Below, in pieces: positions 17,073 through 26,706 of a DNA stretch of 64,000 bases. Each line of letters opens with the position of its first letter. Within the stretch, counting starts at the first letter, position 1. The position numbers and the translations under genes are program-made. The notes beneath the pieces were generated by a model. The model had not been told where the DNA came from and made no database searches. It worked only from the letters and a program-made list of their open reading frames with translations. The DNA comes from Mesorhizobium sp. M2E.F.Ca.ET.219.01.1.1 (GTDB lineage Bacteria > Pseudomonadota > Alphaproteobacteria > Rhizobiales > Rhizobiaceae), in assembly GCF_004016445.2 (NCBI RefSeq), contig NZ_SADT02000007.1, forward strand, positions 248,001 to 312,000. Direction: 5' to 3'.

Positions 17073-18566
17073 ATGTCCGCGCATTTTGCCCGCACCAACC
17101 ACCATGAAGCGCTCGACCGCCTTGCCGATCGCCGGCTGTTGCGCGCGCTCGCCTATGTCGACGGCCACTGGACGGCGAGCGAAGCGGCGGCAAGTTTCGA
17201 GGTCACCGATCCGGCGACCGGAGCCACCGTCGCGTTCGTGGCGGCACTCGATGCCACCCAGGCGACGAAGGCGATCAGCGCAGCGTCCCGCGCGTTTCCT
17301 GCGTGGCGGACGATGTTGCCGCAAGAGCGCTCGAAGATCCTGCGGAAATGGTTCGATCTGATCATCGCCGCGAAGGACGATCTGGCGCTGCTGATGACGC
17401 TGGAACAAGGCAAGCCGCTGAAGGAATCGCTGGGCGAGATCGACTATGCCGCCTCCTTCGTCGAGTGGTATGCCGAGGAAGCGAAGCGCCTCAACGCCGA
17501 GAGCGTCACCAGCCATCTGCCGAATGCTCAGATGTCGGTGCGCCGCGAGCCGCTCGGCGTCGTCGGCGTCGTGACCCCCTGGAATTTTCCGTCGGCCATG
17601 CTCACCCGCAAGGCGGCCGCGGCTCTTGCCGCCGGCTGCACGGTGGTGGCGCATCCGTCTTCCGAGACGCCGCTGTCGGCGCTGGCGCTGGCCGAGCTTG
17701 GCGAGCGCGCCGGACTGCCGGCCGGCGTCTTCAACGTCGTCACCGGCGATGCGCGAACCATTGTCGGCGCGATGTGCGCCGACGCCAGGGTCCGCGCCAT
17801 GAGCTTCACGGGCTCGACCGAAGTCGGCCGGCTGATCGCCGCGCAAAGTGCTGCGACCATGAAGCGGCTGGTGATGGAGCTCGGCGGCCATGCGCCGCTG
17901 ATCGTGTTCGACGATGCCGACATCGACAAGGCCGTCACGATCGCGCTCGATGCAAAGTTTGCAACCTCCGGCCAAGATTGCCTCGCCGCTAATCGCATCT
18001 ATGTGCAGCGGCCGATCTACGACCGCTTCTGCGCTGCCTTCGCGCGCCGCATCGAGCAGCTCCGTGTCGGCAACGGACTTTCAGACGATGCCGTGATCGG
18101 GCCGCTGATGCATGAGCGCGCGGTCAAGAAGGTGGAGGAACAGGTGGCCGATGCGCTCGCCCACGGCGCGCGCTGCCTGACCGGCGGCAAGCGCCATGCT
18201 GCCGGACCGCTGTTCTACCAGCCGACGCTGGTCGTCGATGTCCCGGACGAAGCGCTGATCATGCACGAGGAAACCTTTGGCCCGGTCGCCGCGGTGACGT
18301 CGTTCGACGATGAGGCGGAAGTTATCGCCCGCGCCAACGCCACCGAGTACGGCCTGGTCGCCTATGTCGTCACCGAGAACGGCGCGCGGCAGGCGCGCAT
18401 GGGCCGCGCCCTTGAATACGGCATGGTCGCGATCAACCGGGTCAAGATCACCGGCGCGCCGATCCCCTTCGGCGGCATCAAGCAATCCGGTATCGGCCGC
18501 GAGGGCTCGCGCCACGGCCTCGAAGCCTTCACCGATCTAAAATACCTTTGCCTGGACGTCGCCTGA
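17073..18566 (+). CDS. doeC: NAD(P)-dependent semialdehyde dehydrogenase, DoeC-like
   Basis: 497 residues of the aldehyde dehydrogenase family, closest in style to succinate-semialdehyde dehydrogenases. Catalytic C303 (ATSGQDCLAANRIYV) and E269 (VMELGGHAP) are present, as is PWNFPSAMLTRK. Where most relatives have a KP pair in the cofactor strand, this protein reads VVAHPSSETP, so the usual lysine is a histidine (residue 194). In this cluster it should oxidise aspartate semialdehyde to aspartate; succinate semialdehyde is an alternative. The ATG has GGGAGA about 8 bases upstream. Confidence 0.85.
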   Translation: MSAHFARTNHHEALDRLADRRLLRALAYVDGHWTASEAAASFEVTDPATGATVAFVAALDATQATKAISAASRAFPAWRTMLPQERSKILRKWFDLIIAAKDDLALLMTLEQGKPLKESLGEIDYAASFVEWYAEEAKRLNAESVTSHLPNAQMSVRREPLGVVGVVTPWNFPSAMLTRKAAAALAAGCTVVAHPSSETPLSALALAELGERAGLPAGVFNVVTGDARTIVGAMCADARVRAMSFTGSTEVGRLIAAQSAATMKRLVMELGGHAPLIVFDDADIDKAVTIALDAKFATSGQDCLAANRIYVQRPIYDRFCAAFARRIEQLRVGNGLSDDAVIGPLMHERAVKKVEEQVADALAHGARCLTGGKRHAAGPLFYQPTLVVDVPDEALIMHEETFGPVAAVTSFDDEAEVIARANATEYGLVAYVVTENGARQARMGRALEYGMVAINRVKITGAPIPFGGIKQSGIGREGSRHGLEAFTDLKYLCLDVA

Positions 18567-18600
18567 GCGCGCCGGCTGGATCCCAATCAGGAGAAAAAAG

Positions 18601-19980
18601 ATGCTCGAACAATCCAACGAACTGTCGGCCTGGGACCGCGACCACTTCTTCCATCCCTCGACGCATATGGGCACGCACGCGCGCGGTGAATCGCCGGCCC
18701 GCATCATGGCCGGCGGCGAGGGCGTCACCGTGTGGGACAACACCGGCAGGAAGAGCATCGATGCCTTCGCCGGCCTCTATTGCGTCAATGTCGGCTATGG
18801 CCGCCAGAAGATCGCCGACGCTATCGCAAGCCAAGCGAAGAACCTCGCCTATTATCACGCCTATGTCGGCCACGGTACTGAAGCCTCGATCACGCTCGCC
18901 AAGATGATCATCGACCGCGCGCCGACGGGCATGAGCCGAGTCTATTTCGGTCTCTCGGGCTCCGACGCCAACGAGACCAACATCAAGCTGATCTGGTATT
19001 ACAACAACGTTCTCGGACGGCCGGAAAAGAAGAAGATCATCTCGCGCTGGCGCGGCTATCACGGCTCAGGCGTGATGACCGGGTCGCTGACCGGGCTCGA
19101 GCTGTTCCACAACGCCTTCGACCTGCCGCGCGCGCCGATCCTGCACACCGAGGCGCCGTACTATTTCCGCCGCGCCGACCGCTCGATGAATGAGGAGCAG
19201 TTCTCGCAGCATTGCGCCGACAAGCTGGAAGAGATGATCCTCGCCGAAGGCCCGGACACGGTCGCGGCCTTTATCGGCGAGCCGATCCTCGGCACCGGTG
19301 GCATCGTACCGCCGCCGGCCGGCTACTGGCAGAAGATCCAGGCCGTGCTGAACAAATACGACGTTCTGCTCGTCGCCGACGAGGTGGTGACCGGTTTCGG
19401 CCGTCTCGGCACCATGTTTGGTTCCGACCATTACGGTATCAAGCCGGATCTGATCACCATCGCCAAGGGCCTGACCTCGGCCTATGCGCCGCTTTCCGGC
19501 GTCATCGTCTCCGACAAGGTCTGGCAGGTGCTGGTCAAGGGCTCCGACAAGCTGGGCTCGCTTGGCCATGGCTGGACCTACTCGGCGCACCCGATCTGCG
19601 TTGCCGCAGGCGTTGCCAATCTCGAGCTGATCGACGAGATGGACCTGGTGCGGAACGCAGGCGAAACAGGCGCCTATTTCCGCGCCGAGCTTGCCAGGGC
19701 CGTCGGCGGTCACAAGCATGTCGGGGAGGTGCGCGGCGACGGCATGCTGGCCGCGGTCGAGTTCGTCAAGGATCGCGATGATCGCGTCTTCTTCGATCCG
19801 GCATTGAAGGTCGGGCCGCAGATCGCCACGGCGCTCGCCGCCAGCGGCGTCATCGGCCGCGCCATGCCGCAGGGCGACATCCTCGGCTTCGCGCCGCCGC
19901 TCTGCCTGACGCGCGAGGAGGCCGACACCATCGTCGCCAAGACCGCCGACGCGGTGAACGGCGTTTTTGCCAGCATCTGA
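18601..19980 (+). CDS. doeD: Class III aminotransferase, diaminobutyrate transaminase DoeD-like
   Basis: 459 residues of the omega-transaminase family. PLP lysine K289 in TIAKGLTSAYAPLSG and D260 in LLVADEVVTGFGRLG are intact. In ectoine catabolism DoeD moves the amino group of L-2,4-diaminobutyrate to give aspartate semialdehyde, the substrate of the preceding dehydrogenase. AGGAG lies 7 bases before the ATG, and the gene follows doeC by 34 bases. Confidence 0.87.
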   Translation: MLEQSNELSAWDRDHFFHPSTHMGTHARGESPARIMAGGEGVTVWDNTGRKSIDAFAGLYCVNVGYGRQKIADAIASQAKNLAYYHAYVGHGTEASITLAKMIIDRAPTGMSRVYFGLSGSDANETNIKLIWYYNNVLGRPEKKKIISRWRGYHGSGVMTGSLTGLELFHNAFDLPRAPILHTEAPYYFRRADRSMNEEQFSQHCADKLEEMILAEGPDTVAAFIGEPILGTGGIVPPPAGYWQKIQAVLNKYDVLLVADEVVTGFGRLGTMFGSDHYGIKPDLITIAKGLTSAYAPLSGVIVSDKVWQVLVKGSDKLGSLGHGWTYSAHPICVAAGVANLELIDEMDLVRNAGETGAYFRAELARAVGGHKHVGEVRGDGMLAAVEFVKDRDDRVFFDPALKVGPQIATALAASGVIGRAMPQGDILGFAPPLCLTREEADTIVAKTADAVNGVFASI

Positions 19981-20003
19981 AGAAGCGACATCCGAGAAGC
20001 GAC

Positions 20004-21104
20004 ATGAATGCCACGACCAGAACCGTCCCCGCCACCATGGCCGCCGTGCAGCTTACCGGCCATGGCGGCCTGGAGAAGCTCGTCTACCGCACCGATGTGA
20101 AAGTGCCCGCACCTGCCGCCGGCGAGGTGCTGGTCAAGGTCAGCGCCTGCGGCATGAACAACACCGATGTCTGGGTGCGCCAGGGCGCCTATGGCACGGA
20201 GGAAGACGCGGCCGCCGTGTCGACCTGGCGCCGGCAAGGCAACACGCTGACCTTCCCGCGCATCCAGGGCACCGACACGGTGGGCACGATCGTCGCCATC
20301 GGCGACGGCGTGCCTGCCAGCCGCATCGGCGAGCGCGTGATGGTCGACTTCTCGATCTACAACCGCGACGACGATTCGCTGGCCGACATCGACTATATGG
20401 GGCACGGCCGCGACGGCGGTTATGCCGAATACCAGGCGCTGCCGGCCGAGAACGCGCATGTCGTCGACACCGAGTTGAGCGATGTCGAGCTCGCCACCTT
20501 CTGCTGCGCCTATCTGACCGGCGAACAGATGCTGGAGCGTGCTGCCCTGAAAGCCGGCGAGCGCGTCCTGGTCACCGGCGCCTCCGGCGGCGTCGGCTCG
20601 GGCATCGTGCAACTGGCGCGGGCGCGCGGCGCCATCCCCTATGCCGTCGTCGGCAAGGGCAAGGAGCAGGCCGTGCTCGACATCGGCGCCGAGAAGGTGA
20701 TCACGCGCGGCGTGGCCGACCTGCTCGCCGCCGTCAACGAAGCGACCGGCGGCGAGCCCATCGACGTGGTTGCCGATCTGGTCGGCGGCGCCATCTTCAA
20801 CGACCTGTTGCGCATCCTGCGACCCGAGGGCCGCTACACCACGGCCGGCGCCATTGCCGGTCCGGTCGTTCAGCTCGATTTGCGCACCATGTATCTGAAG
20901 CAGCTCCAGCTGCATGGCTCGAGCCAAGGCACACGCGCGGACTTCCGCCGCATCGTGCGCTACATCGAGGAAAAGAAGATCAAGCCGCTGGTCGGCGGCG
21001 TCTACAAGCTGTCGGACTTCCGCCGCGCCCAGACCGACTTCATGGGCAAGGACTTCGTCGGCAAGCTGGTGGTGGTGCCGGATGCGATGTGGAGCGGCGC
21101 CTGA
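20004..21104 (+). CDS. Zinc-free MDR/quinone oxidoreductase-like dehydrogenase
   Basis: 366 residues: a GroES-like N-terminal domain, then a Rossmann domain with VLVTGASGGVGSGIVQLA. At the usual zinc site the sequence reads SACGMNNTDVW, keeping one Cys but not the full ligand set, as in quinone oxidoreductases. It lies 23 bases after doeD and is probably cotranscribed. No step of the ectoine route needs it, so its substrate is unknown; a role in disposing of an aldehyde or a related compatible solute is possible. Confidence 0.8.
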   Translation: MNATTRTVPATMAAVQLTGHGGLEKLVYRTDVKVPAPAAGEVLVKVSACGMNNTDVWVRQGAYGTEEDAAAVSTWRRQGNTLTFPRIQGTDTVGTIVAIGDGVPASRIGERVMVDFSIYNRDDDSLADIDYMGHGRDGGYAEYQALPAENAHVVDTELSDVELATFCCAYLTGEQMLERAALKAGERVLVTGASGGVGSGIVQLARARGAIPYAVVGKGKEQAVLDIGAEKVITRGVADLLAAVNEATGGEPIDVVADLVGGAIFNDLLRILRPEGRYTTAGAIAGPVVQLDLRTMYLKQLQLHGSSQGTRADFRRIVRYIEEKKIKPLVGGVYKLSDFRRAQTDFMGKDFVGKLVVVPDAMWSGA

Positions 21105-21501
21105 CCCGGGAAAGAGCGCCCGGCGCGGTCGATCGCGCCGCCCTCGAACCTGGTCGGGTCGCCTTCCAGCCGATCGGCATCTCCTGCAGCGCGCCGTGCC
21201 GCCGCTCAAGCGGCGCCTGCGCGTCGATCCCGACATGCGCACCGTCCTGCGATACGAGGCGCCGGACCTGCGCCTGAAGAGAAGGACGGTGATCAACCAT
21301 CTTGGTAGCGCCGAGGCCCTCCCATGGAGAGCGCGTCGCGCTGAACCGGATTCAGGCGACGCGCTTTAAGTCTTTGTTTTGATGCATGTCGTTGTCCCAG
21401 AACCGCAGCACACTTTTGGGCGACATGCATAGGCAGGCGCGCGGCGTTTAGACCTCGGATAGGTTTTGCCGGTATTGGTCTGGAAAAGGAGCCGGAAAGT
21501 C
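21105..21501. other. Gene-free stretch with one repeat
   Basis: About 400 bases between the dehydrogenase and the hybrid kinase. I see no supported gene. The first 200 bases are GC-rich and open in several frames without recognisable protein; the rest holds a family B repeat and the AAGGAG ahead of the kinase gene. Confidence 0.6.
21382..21430. repeat. Palindromic repeat, family B, copy 2
   Basis: ATGCATGTCG and CGACATGCAT are perfect 10-base arms, with the inner GTTGTCCCAGAACCGC like that at 12826-12872. Confidence 0.8.
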
Positions 21502-23940
21502 ATGACCGAAATCTGGCACTCACTCCTAGCCAACCTTGCCCTTGTCTCCATCCTGGTCGTCGCCTGGGACCTTGTGGTGGATTTCACCGGGCGTCTGCCG
21601 CGGCGGATACAGTCGCTGCTTCTCGGCCTGGTCATGTGCATGGGCTCCATCATTTCCATGGCGACCGCCCTGTCGATCTCCGGCTTCGTCATTGATCTGC
21701 GCGCCGCCTTTATTGGCGCGGCCGCGTTCTTCGGCGGGTGGCCGGCAATGGTCATCGCCACCGCCGGCTCCATCGCCTATCGGCTCTATCTCGGCGGGCA
21801 AGGTGCAGCCGCCGGCGTCATGGGCATTCTGATCACCGCTGTCGTCGGCCTGGCCTGGCACCACATCGTCGCGGTCCGCTCGCGCACCATGTTCGACATA
21901 CTCGGCCTCGGCGTGTCGGTGTCGCTCGCCGGGCTGATCGTGCTCCCGATCATTCCCGCGCAATTCGCCGGGCTCGCGCAGCAGAGCACGCTCCCGTCCC
22001 TCGTGTTCCGCTTCGTCGGCACCTTCATCATCGCCGTGCTGCTCGACCGCCAGCAGCGGCGGCGCGATCTCGCCATGTCCAACATGATCTACCGCGCCAT
22101 GGTCCGCGAGCTGCCGGATTGCCTTAACATAAAGGATGGCGAGGGGCGCTTCATCGCCGCCAATCCCGCCACCGCCGAAATGGTGGGCGCCGCATCGGTC
22201 GAGGATCTGATCGGCAAGACGGATTTCGATTTCTATCCCAAGGAGGTGGCCGAGCGCTTCCGGCAGGATGAATTGGGCGCGCTGGAGGCCGGGCAGACAT
22301 TGCGCATCGACCAGCCCGCGCTTTTCCCGGACAGCAGGCAGGGCTGGCTCTATACGCTGAAGGCGCCTTTCCGCGACGAGACCGGCAAGATTACCGGCGT
22401 CATAACCTACAATCGCGACATCACCGAGCAGAAGCGGAACGCCCAGCTCAAGAACGATTTCATCTCCACGGTCAGCCACGAATTGCGCACGCCTTTGACC
22501 TCCATCCGCGGCTCGCTGGGCCTAATTGCGGCGGGCGTCGCCGGCGAATTGCCGCCCAAGGCCGCCAACCTCGTCAACATCGCCCACAACAACAGCGAAA
22601 GGCTTGTCCTTCTCATCAACGATATCCTCGACATCGAGAAGATCGAATCGGGCGTGATCGCCTTCAAGATCAAGCAGATGCTCGTGCGTCCGGTGCTGGA
22701 GCAGGCGATCGCCGCCAGCTCCAACTACATGGCCGAGAACAGGATCCGCATCGTCCTGGTCGACGATGCGCCGCGCGCCGAAGCCAATATCGACCCAGAC
22801 CGCCTGCACCAGGTGATGGCGAATCTTCTGTCGAACGCAATCAAGTTCTCCGAGCCCGGCGGCACCGTTATGGTGAAGCTTCTGCGCCGCGACGGCGACA
22901 TGCTGCGCATCTCCGTGATCGATCAGGGGGCGGGCATTCCCGAAGCGTTCCGCGGCCGCATATTCGGCAAGTTCGAACAGGCCGACGCCTCCAGCACCCG
23001 CAAGAAGGGAGGCACCGGCCTGGGCCTGAGCATCGTCAAGGCCATCGTCGAGAAGCTGGGTGGCGCCGTTTCCTTCGAGACAGAGGAAGGCAAGGGAACT
23101 TCGTTTCATGTCGACCTTGCCGAAGCGCGCAGGCCGGCCGAGAAGCCGGTTTTGGTCGAGCGGCGGGCGCGCAGGCGCGATGGCCGTCTGCGTGTCTTGA
23201 TTTGCGAGGACGAGGCCGACATCGCCGCGGTGATCGCGACGCTTCTCGATGCGGAAGGCTTTTCCAGCGACGTCGCCCCCGACATCAACACCGCAAAGGC
23301 GCTCCTTGCCTCCCGCGATTACGTGGCACTGACGCTCGACATCAAGCTGGCGGGGGAGTCCGGCATCAAGCTCTTCCACGACATAAGGGCGTCGCCGGTG
23401 AATTCCGACATTTCGGTCATCGTCATCTCGGCCGTCGCGGACGAGGCCAGGCGTTCGCTGAACGGCAGCGCCATCGGCATCGTCGACTGGCTGGAGAAGC
23501 CGGTGGATCCGAAACGGCTTCACGCCGCTCTCGCCAAGATCGCCGGCCGCCGGGTCGAGCCGAAGCCGCGGATTCTGCATGTCGAGGATGATGAGGGTGT
23601 GCTTGCGGTGATGTCGGAAGGGCTGGGTTCCGGCGTCTCGATCACCTCGGCGAAAACGCTGAAGGACGCGCAGCAGGCGATCGCGAACCATCGCTTCGAT
23701 CTGGTCATCCTCGACATCGCGCTGCCAGACGGATCGGGGCTGGACCTGCTTGCCAATCTGCCGCTTGAAACAGGGGTCATCGTGTTCTCGGCGGCGGAGC
23801 TGGACGACAAGCTGGGCGATCGGGTCCAGGCCATCATGACCAAGACCAAAGCGTCGGAGATCGACGTCGCGAAGCTGGTCAGGAACATGTTGGCTTCGGC
23901 CCGCGACGGCGCGGGAGCCAGCGCGCAAGCCAAGGAGTGA
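21502..23940 (+). CDS. Hybrid sensor histidine kinase (5TM, PAS, HisKA, HATPase, two receivers)
   Basis: 812 residues. An N-terminal membrane module of about five helices (1-180) resembles the 5TMR-LYT sensor. It is followed by a PAS domain (about 195-310, ending in ITYNRDITEQK), HisKA with H326 in STVSHELRTPLTSI, and a HATPase with GTGLGLSIVKAIVEKLGG. Then come two receiver domains, the first starting RVLICEDEADI and the second RILHVEDDEGV. ATG 21502 is preferred, with AAGGAG ten bases before; a TTG twelve codons earlier is an alternative. The two C-terminal receivers, two free receivers and a facing Hpt suggest a branched phosphorelay. Confidence 0.9.
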   Translation: MTEIWHSLLANLALVSILVVAWDLVVDFTGRLPRRIQSLLLGLVMCMGSIISMATALSISGFVIDLRAAFIGAAAFFGGWPAMVIATAGSIAYRLYLGGQGAAAGVMGILITAVVGLAWHHIVAVRSRTMFDILGLGVSVSLAGLIVLPIIPAQFAGLAQQSTLPSLVFRFVGTFIIAVLLDRQQRRRDLAMSNMIYRAMVRELPDCLNIKDGEGRFIAANPATAEMVGAASVEDLIGKTDFDFYPKEVAERFRQDELGALEAGQTLRIDQPALFPDSRQGWLYTLKAPFRDETGKITGVITYNRDITEQKRNAQLKNDFISTVSHELRTPLTSIRGSLGLIAAGVAGELPPKAANLVNIAHNNSERLVLLINDILDIEKIESGVIAFKIKQMLVRPVLEQAIAASSNYMAENRIRIVLVDDAPRAEANIDPDRLHQVMANLLSNAIKFSEPGGTVMVKLLRRDGDMLRISVIDQGAGIPEAFRGRIFGKFEQADASSTRKKGGTGLGLSIVKAIVEKLGGAVSFETEEGKGTSFHVDLAEARRPAEKPVLVERRARRRDGRLRVLICEDEADIAAVIATLLDAEGFSSDVAPDINTAKALLASRDYVALTLDIKLAGESGIKLFHDIRASPVNSDISVIVISAVADEARRSLNGSAIGIVDWLEKPVDPKRLHAALAKIAGRRVEPKPRILHVEDDEGVLAVMSEGLGSGVSITSAKTLKDAQQAIANHRFDLVILDIALPDGSGLDLLANLPLETGVIVFSAAELDDKLGDRVQAIMTKTKASEIDVAKLVRNMLASARDGAGASAQAKE

Positions 23941-23942
23941 CT

Positions 23943-24335
23943 ATGCCGGCAAGAATCCTTTATGTGGACGATGAGGACGACATCCGCGAAATCGCTCAGA
24001 TGTCGCTGGAGCTTGAGCCGGAGTTCGAGGTGCGGTCCTGCGCTTCGGGCGCCGCGGCGCTGGTCGATGCGGCAGCATGGCGACCCGACCTCATTCTGCT
24101 CGACGTGATGATGCCGGACATGGACGGGCCGGAGACGCTTAAGCGCCTGGCCGCATCGCCGCCGACGGCGTCGATACCCGTGGTGTTCATCACCGCGCGT
24201 ACCCAGACGCATGAGGTCGAACGCTATCTAGCCATGGGCGCGGTAGGCGTCATCGCCAAGCCCTTCGACCCAATGGCGCTTGCCGTTGACGTGAAGAAGC
24301 TGCTTGCCACGCACGCCGGCGGTCCGGTGGCCTAG
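23943..24335 (+). CDS. Single-domain response regulator
   Basis: 130 residues, only a CheY-like receiver: acidic pocket VDDEDD, phosphoacceptor in ILLDVMMPDMDG, and the conserved lysine in VIAKPFDPM. AAGGAG, overlapping the end of the kinase gene, stands 5 bases before the ATG, so translation is coupled to the hybrid kinase. No output domain; it probably passes phosphate on or binds a target. Confidence 0.9.
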   Translation: MPARILYVDDEDDIREIAQMSLELEPEFEVRSCASGAAALVDAAAWRPDLILLDVMMPDMDGPETLKRLAASPPTASIPVVFITARTQTHEVERYLAMGAVGVIAKPFDPMALAVDVKKLLATHAGGPVA

Positions 24336-24560
24336 CGGGGAGAGCGCCGCCAGCGGCAAAAAGCCTGTCGGCAAGCCCCTGCCTGGTGTTTACGCCTCCT
24401 ATACCATGCGCCGATATTCATCTACTGATTGCATCGAAATGCGACTGGCGCGAATCGGCTTAATCTGTGAGTTGCGCGGTCTCGTACGCATGGAACGCAT
24501 TTGGCGGATGCGGGTCCATGGGTGATCACTCCGGGGGGCGACGGAACCGGAGCAGAACTG

Positions 24561-24953
24561 GTGGATGGAGCGAAGGCAAGAGTTCTGATCTGCGATGATG
24601 ACCCGTTGTTGCTCGAGCTGATGGAATTCAGGTTGAGGGCGAAGGGATACGAGGTCATCAAGGCAGTCGACGGGGCGGAGGCGCTGGAGAAGGCGCAGCA
24701 GGAGGCCCCCGACGTCGTTGTGCTCGACGCGATGATGCCGAAGGCCGACGGCCTTGAAGTGCTGGCGCGCATCAAGGGCGACCCGACCCTGTCCGACACG
24801 CCGGTCGTCATGCTGACGGCCCGCAAGGGCCAAAAGGACATTGTCTCGGCCCTGGACAAGGGCGCCGACGACTATCTGGTGAAGCCATTCATTCCCGAGG
24901 AACTGCTGGCCAGGCTCGCGCGGCTGATCGCCCGCAAGGGCGGGAAGCGCTGA
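24561..24953 (+). CDS. Single-domain response regulator, first gene of the glycan operon
   Basis: About 130 residues, a lone receiver domain: CDDDPLLLELM pocket, VVLDAMMPKADGLEVL phosphoacceptor region, YLVKPFIPEEL lysine. GTG 24561 has a GGAG 8 bases upstream; earlier GTG 24522 or TTG 24501 starts in the same frame cannot be excluded. The 225 bases before it hold no gene and probably the promoter. It overlaps the next gene by one base (TGATG), placing control by phosphorylation at the head of the surface-glycan operon. Confidence 0.87.
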   Translation: MDGAKARVLICDDDPLLLELMEFRLRAKGYEVIKAVDGAEALEKAQQEAPDVVVLDAMMPKADGLEVLARIKGDPTLSDTPVVMLTARKGQKDIVSALDKGADDYLVKPFIPEELLARLARLIARKGGKR

Positions 24954-26704
24954 TGCGGCGTGGCCGGCGCCTCAGCTTCGCCGCATGCCTGATCCTGGCT
25001 GTCGCCGCCGTTCCGCGCGGGGCGCTGGCGCAGACGGTCGACGAGCTTTACGCCTCGGCCGTCAAGGCGAGGCAAGCGCAACATTTCGACGAGGCCGCCG
25101 ACCTCTTGAAGCGCGCGCTGGCGCTCAAGCCCGACAATGCCGATGCGCTGGTCCAGCTTGGCTTCGCCGAGCTCGGCCGCAACGATCTGACGGCGGCGCG
25201 CGACGCTTTTTCCAAGGCGCTTTCCCTTGCTCCGAACTATCGGGATGCCTCCTTCGGCATGGCCGAGGTCGAATATCGCTCCGGTAACTTGGATGCCGCG
25301 CTGCCGTTGGCCGAAACCGTCGCCAAGGCCGATCCGGGTAATGCCGATGCCGCAGCGCTTGTCGAGAACATCCGCAAGGCGGAACAGGCAACGTCCAGCA
25401 AGCCGGAACCGGCTGCCGCGGCTCTGGTGGCGGGGAAGAAACCGCATCGCCGGCCGGATCCCCTTCCTGGCCTGATGGAGGAGGGCAGGCGGCTCCGCCA
25501 AGCAGGCAAGCTGCCCGAGGCGGAGAAGGTCTATCGCCGTGCCCTCAAGGTGGCCCCGAAAAACACAGACATCCTGGTCGCGCTTGGCCTTGTCGTGGGC
25601 TCCAGCCAGCGCTTCGACGAAGCCGGGCACTTATTCGACCGGGCGCTGGCCATCAAGCCCGGCCTTCTCGACGCGCGACTGGGCAAGGCGCGCCTGGCGA
25701 TCTGGCAAGGCGACACGCCGCGGGCCCGCTCGGGCGTCGATGGCGTGCTGGCGACCGCGCCTGACAATGTCGAGGCGCTCGATCTCGACGGCAGGATCGC
25801 CCTGCTGGAGGGCGACTACACGCGGGCCGCGCAGTCATTCCAGGGCGCGCTGGCGCTCGAGCCGCAGAATGCCGAGGCACTGGTGGGCATCGGCGATGTG
25901 CGCCGGGCCGAAGGCGACGACGATGCCGCGCGGAAGGCCTATAGCCACGCGCTCGCCATCGAGCCTGGCTCCGCCGATATCGAGCAGAGGCTGGCCGTGC
26001 AGCCGCCGCGCAAATGGCGGCTCGATCTCGGCAGCGAGGTCAGCGATCTCACCAATGGGCTGGGCGACTGGACCGACAGTTCGGCCGGGCTTGCCTACCG
26101 GCTGTCGCCGCGCACGACGATTTCCGGCCACACCCGCGTGGCGACCCGCTTCGGCCGCACCGATATCCAGATCGAAGGCCGCATCGACCAGGCCTTCACG
26201 CCGGCCTTCTCCGCCTATGCGCTCGCGGCAGTGACGCCGGATGCCGACTTCCTGGCGCGCTATTCGATCGGCGCCGGCGCGTCCTGGCAGGTGGTGACGC
26301 CGGCAAAGGCGTTCGGCCCGCTCTCGCTCAACATCGACACCCGCTACGACAGTTTCGCCGATACGAGCGTGACCAGCATCCAGCCTTGGGTGCAGGCCTA
26401 TATCTTCGACGGCCGCCTGGGCCTCTCCGCCCGCTGGGTGCATGCCGAGGACGATATCGGGACGCGCGCGGACGGCTATGTGCTTCGCGCCGACCTTACG
26501 GTGACGCCTCGCTTCAACGTTTTCGCCGGTTATGCCGACGCTCCCGAGATCGACGACGGCGCGCTGGTGCCGACGCGCACCGTGTTCGGCGGCATTTCCT
26601 TCGACGTCAGCGATCCTTTGACGCTGCGCGCCAGCATCGCGCATGAGGAACGCCCGACCTTCGACCGCAACATTTTCGGCCTCGGCCTGACGGCGCGGTT
26701 CTGA
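24953..26704 (+). CDS. TPR protein with YaiO-type outer-membrane beta-barrel
   Basis: 583 residues. A signal peptide (cleavage after ALA near residue 26) is followed by tetratricopeptide repeats from about 30 to 350, such as FDEAADLLKRALALKPDN. The last 220 residues alternate in beta-strands and end in GLGLTARF, the terminal aromatic typical of outer-membrane barrels; this part matches the YaiO family. The TPR-plus-barrel plan recalls PgaA-like exporters of exopolysaccharide. It sits before a HEAT-repeat protein and a glycosyltransferase, so a role in glycan export is likely but unproven. Confidence 0.8.
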   Translation: MRRGRRLSFAACLILAVAAVPRGALAQTVDELYASAVKARQAQHFDEAADLLKRALALKPDNADALVQLGFAELGRNDLTAARDAFSKALSLAPNYRDASFGMAEVEYRSGNLDAALPLAETVAKADPGNADAAALVENIRKAEQATSSKPEPAAAALVAGKKPHRRPDPLPGLMEEGRRLRQAGKLPEAEKVYRRALKVAPKNTDILVALGLVVGSSQRFDEAGHLFDRALAIKPGLLDARLGKARLAIWQGDTPRARSGVDGVLATAPDNVEALDLDGRIALLEGDYTRAAQSFQGALALEPQNAEALVGIGDVRRAEGDDDAARKAYSHALAIEPGSADIEQRLAVQPPRKWRLDLGSEVSDLTNGLGDWTDSSAGLAYRLSPRTTISGHTRVATRFGRTDIQIEGRIDQAFTPAFSAYALAAVTPDADFLARYSIGAGASWQVVTPAKAFGPLSLNIDTRYDSFADTSVTSIQPWVQAYIFDGRLGLSARWVHAEDDIGTRADGYVLRADLTVTPRFNVFAGYADAPEIDDGALVPTRTVFGGISFDVSDPLTLRASIAHEERPTFDRNIFGLGLTARF

Positions 26705-26706
26705 CC

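Noticed and set aside
21105-21370. Possible small gene or IS remnant after the dehydrogenase
   Set aside because: Several open frames exist but none shows a known protein, a ribosome-binding site or repeat ends.
22522-23928. 468-codon minus-strand frame
   Set aside because: Antisense to the hybrid histidine kinase, whose domains are unambiguous.
24336-24560. Short open frames between the two receiver genes
   Set aside because: No protein similarity and the region fits a promoter gap.
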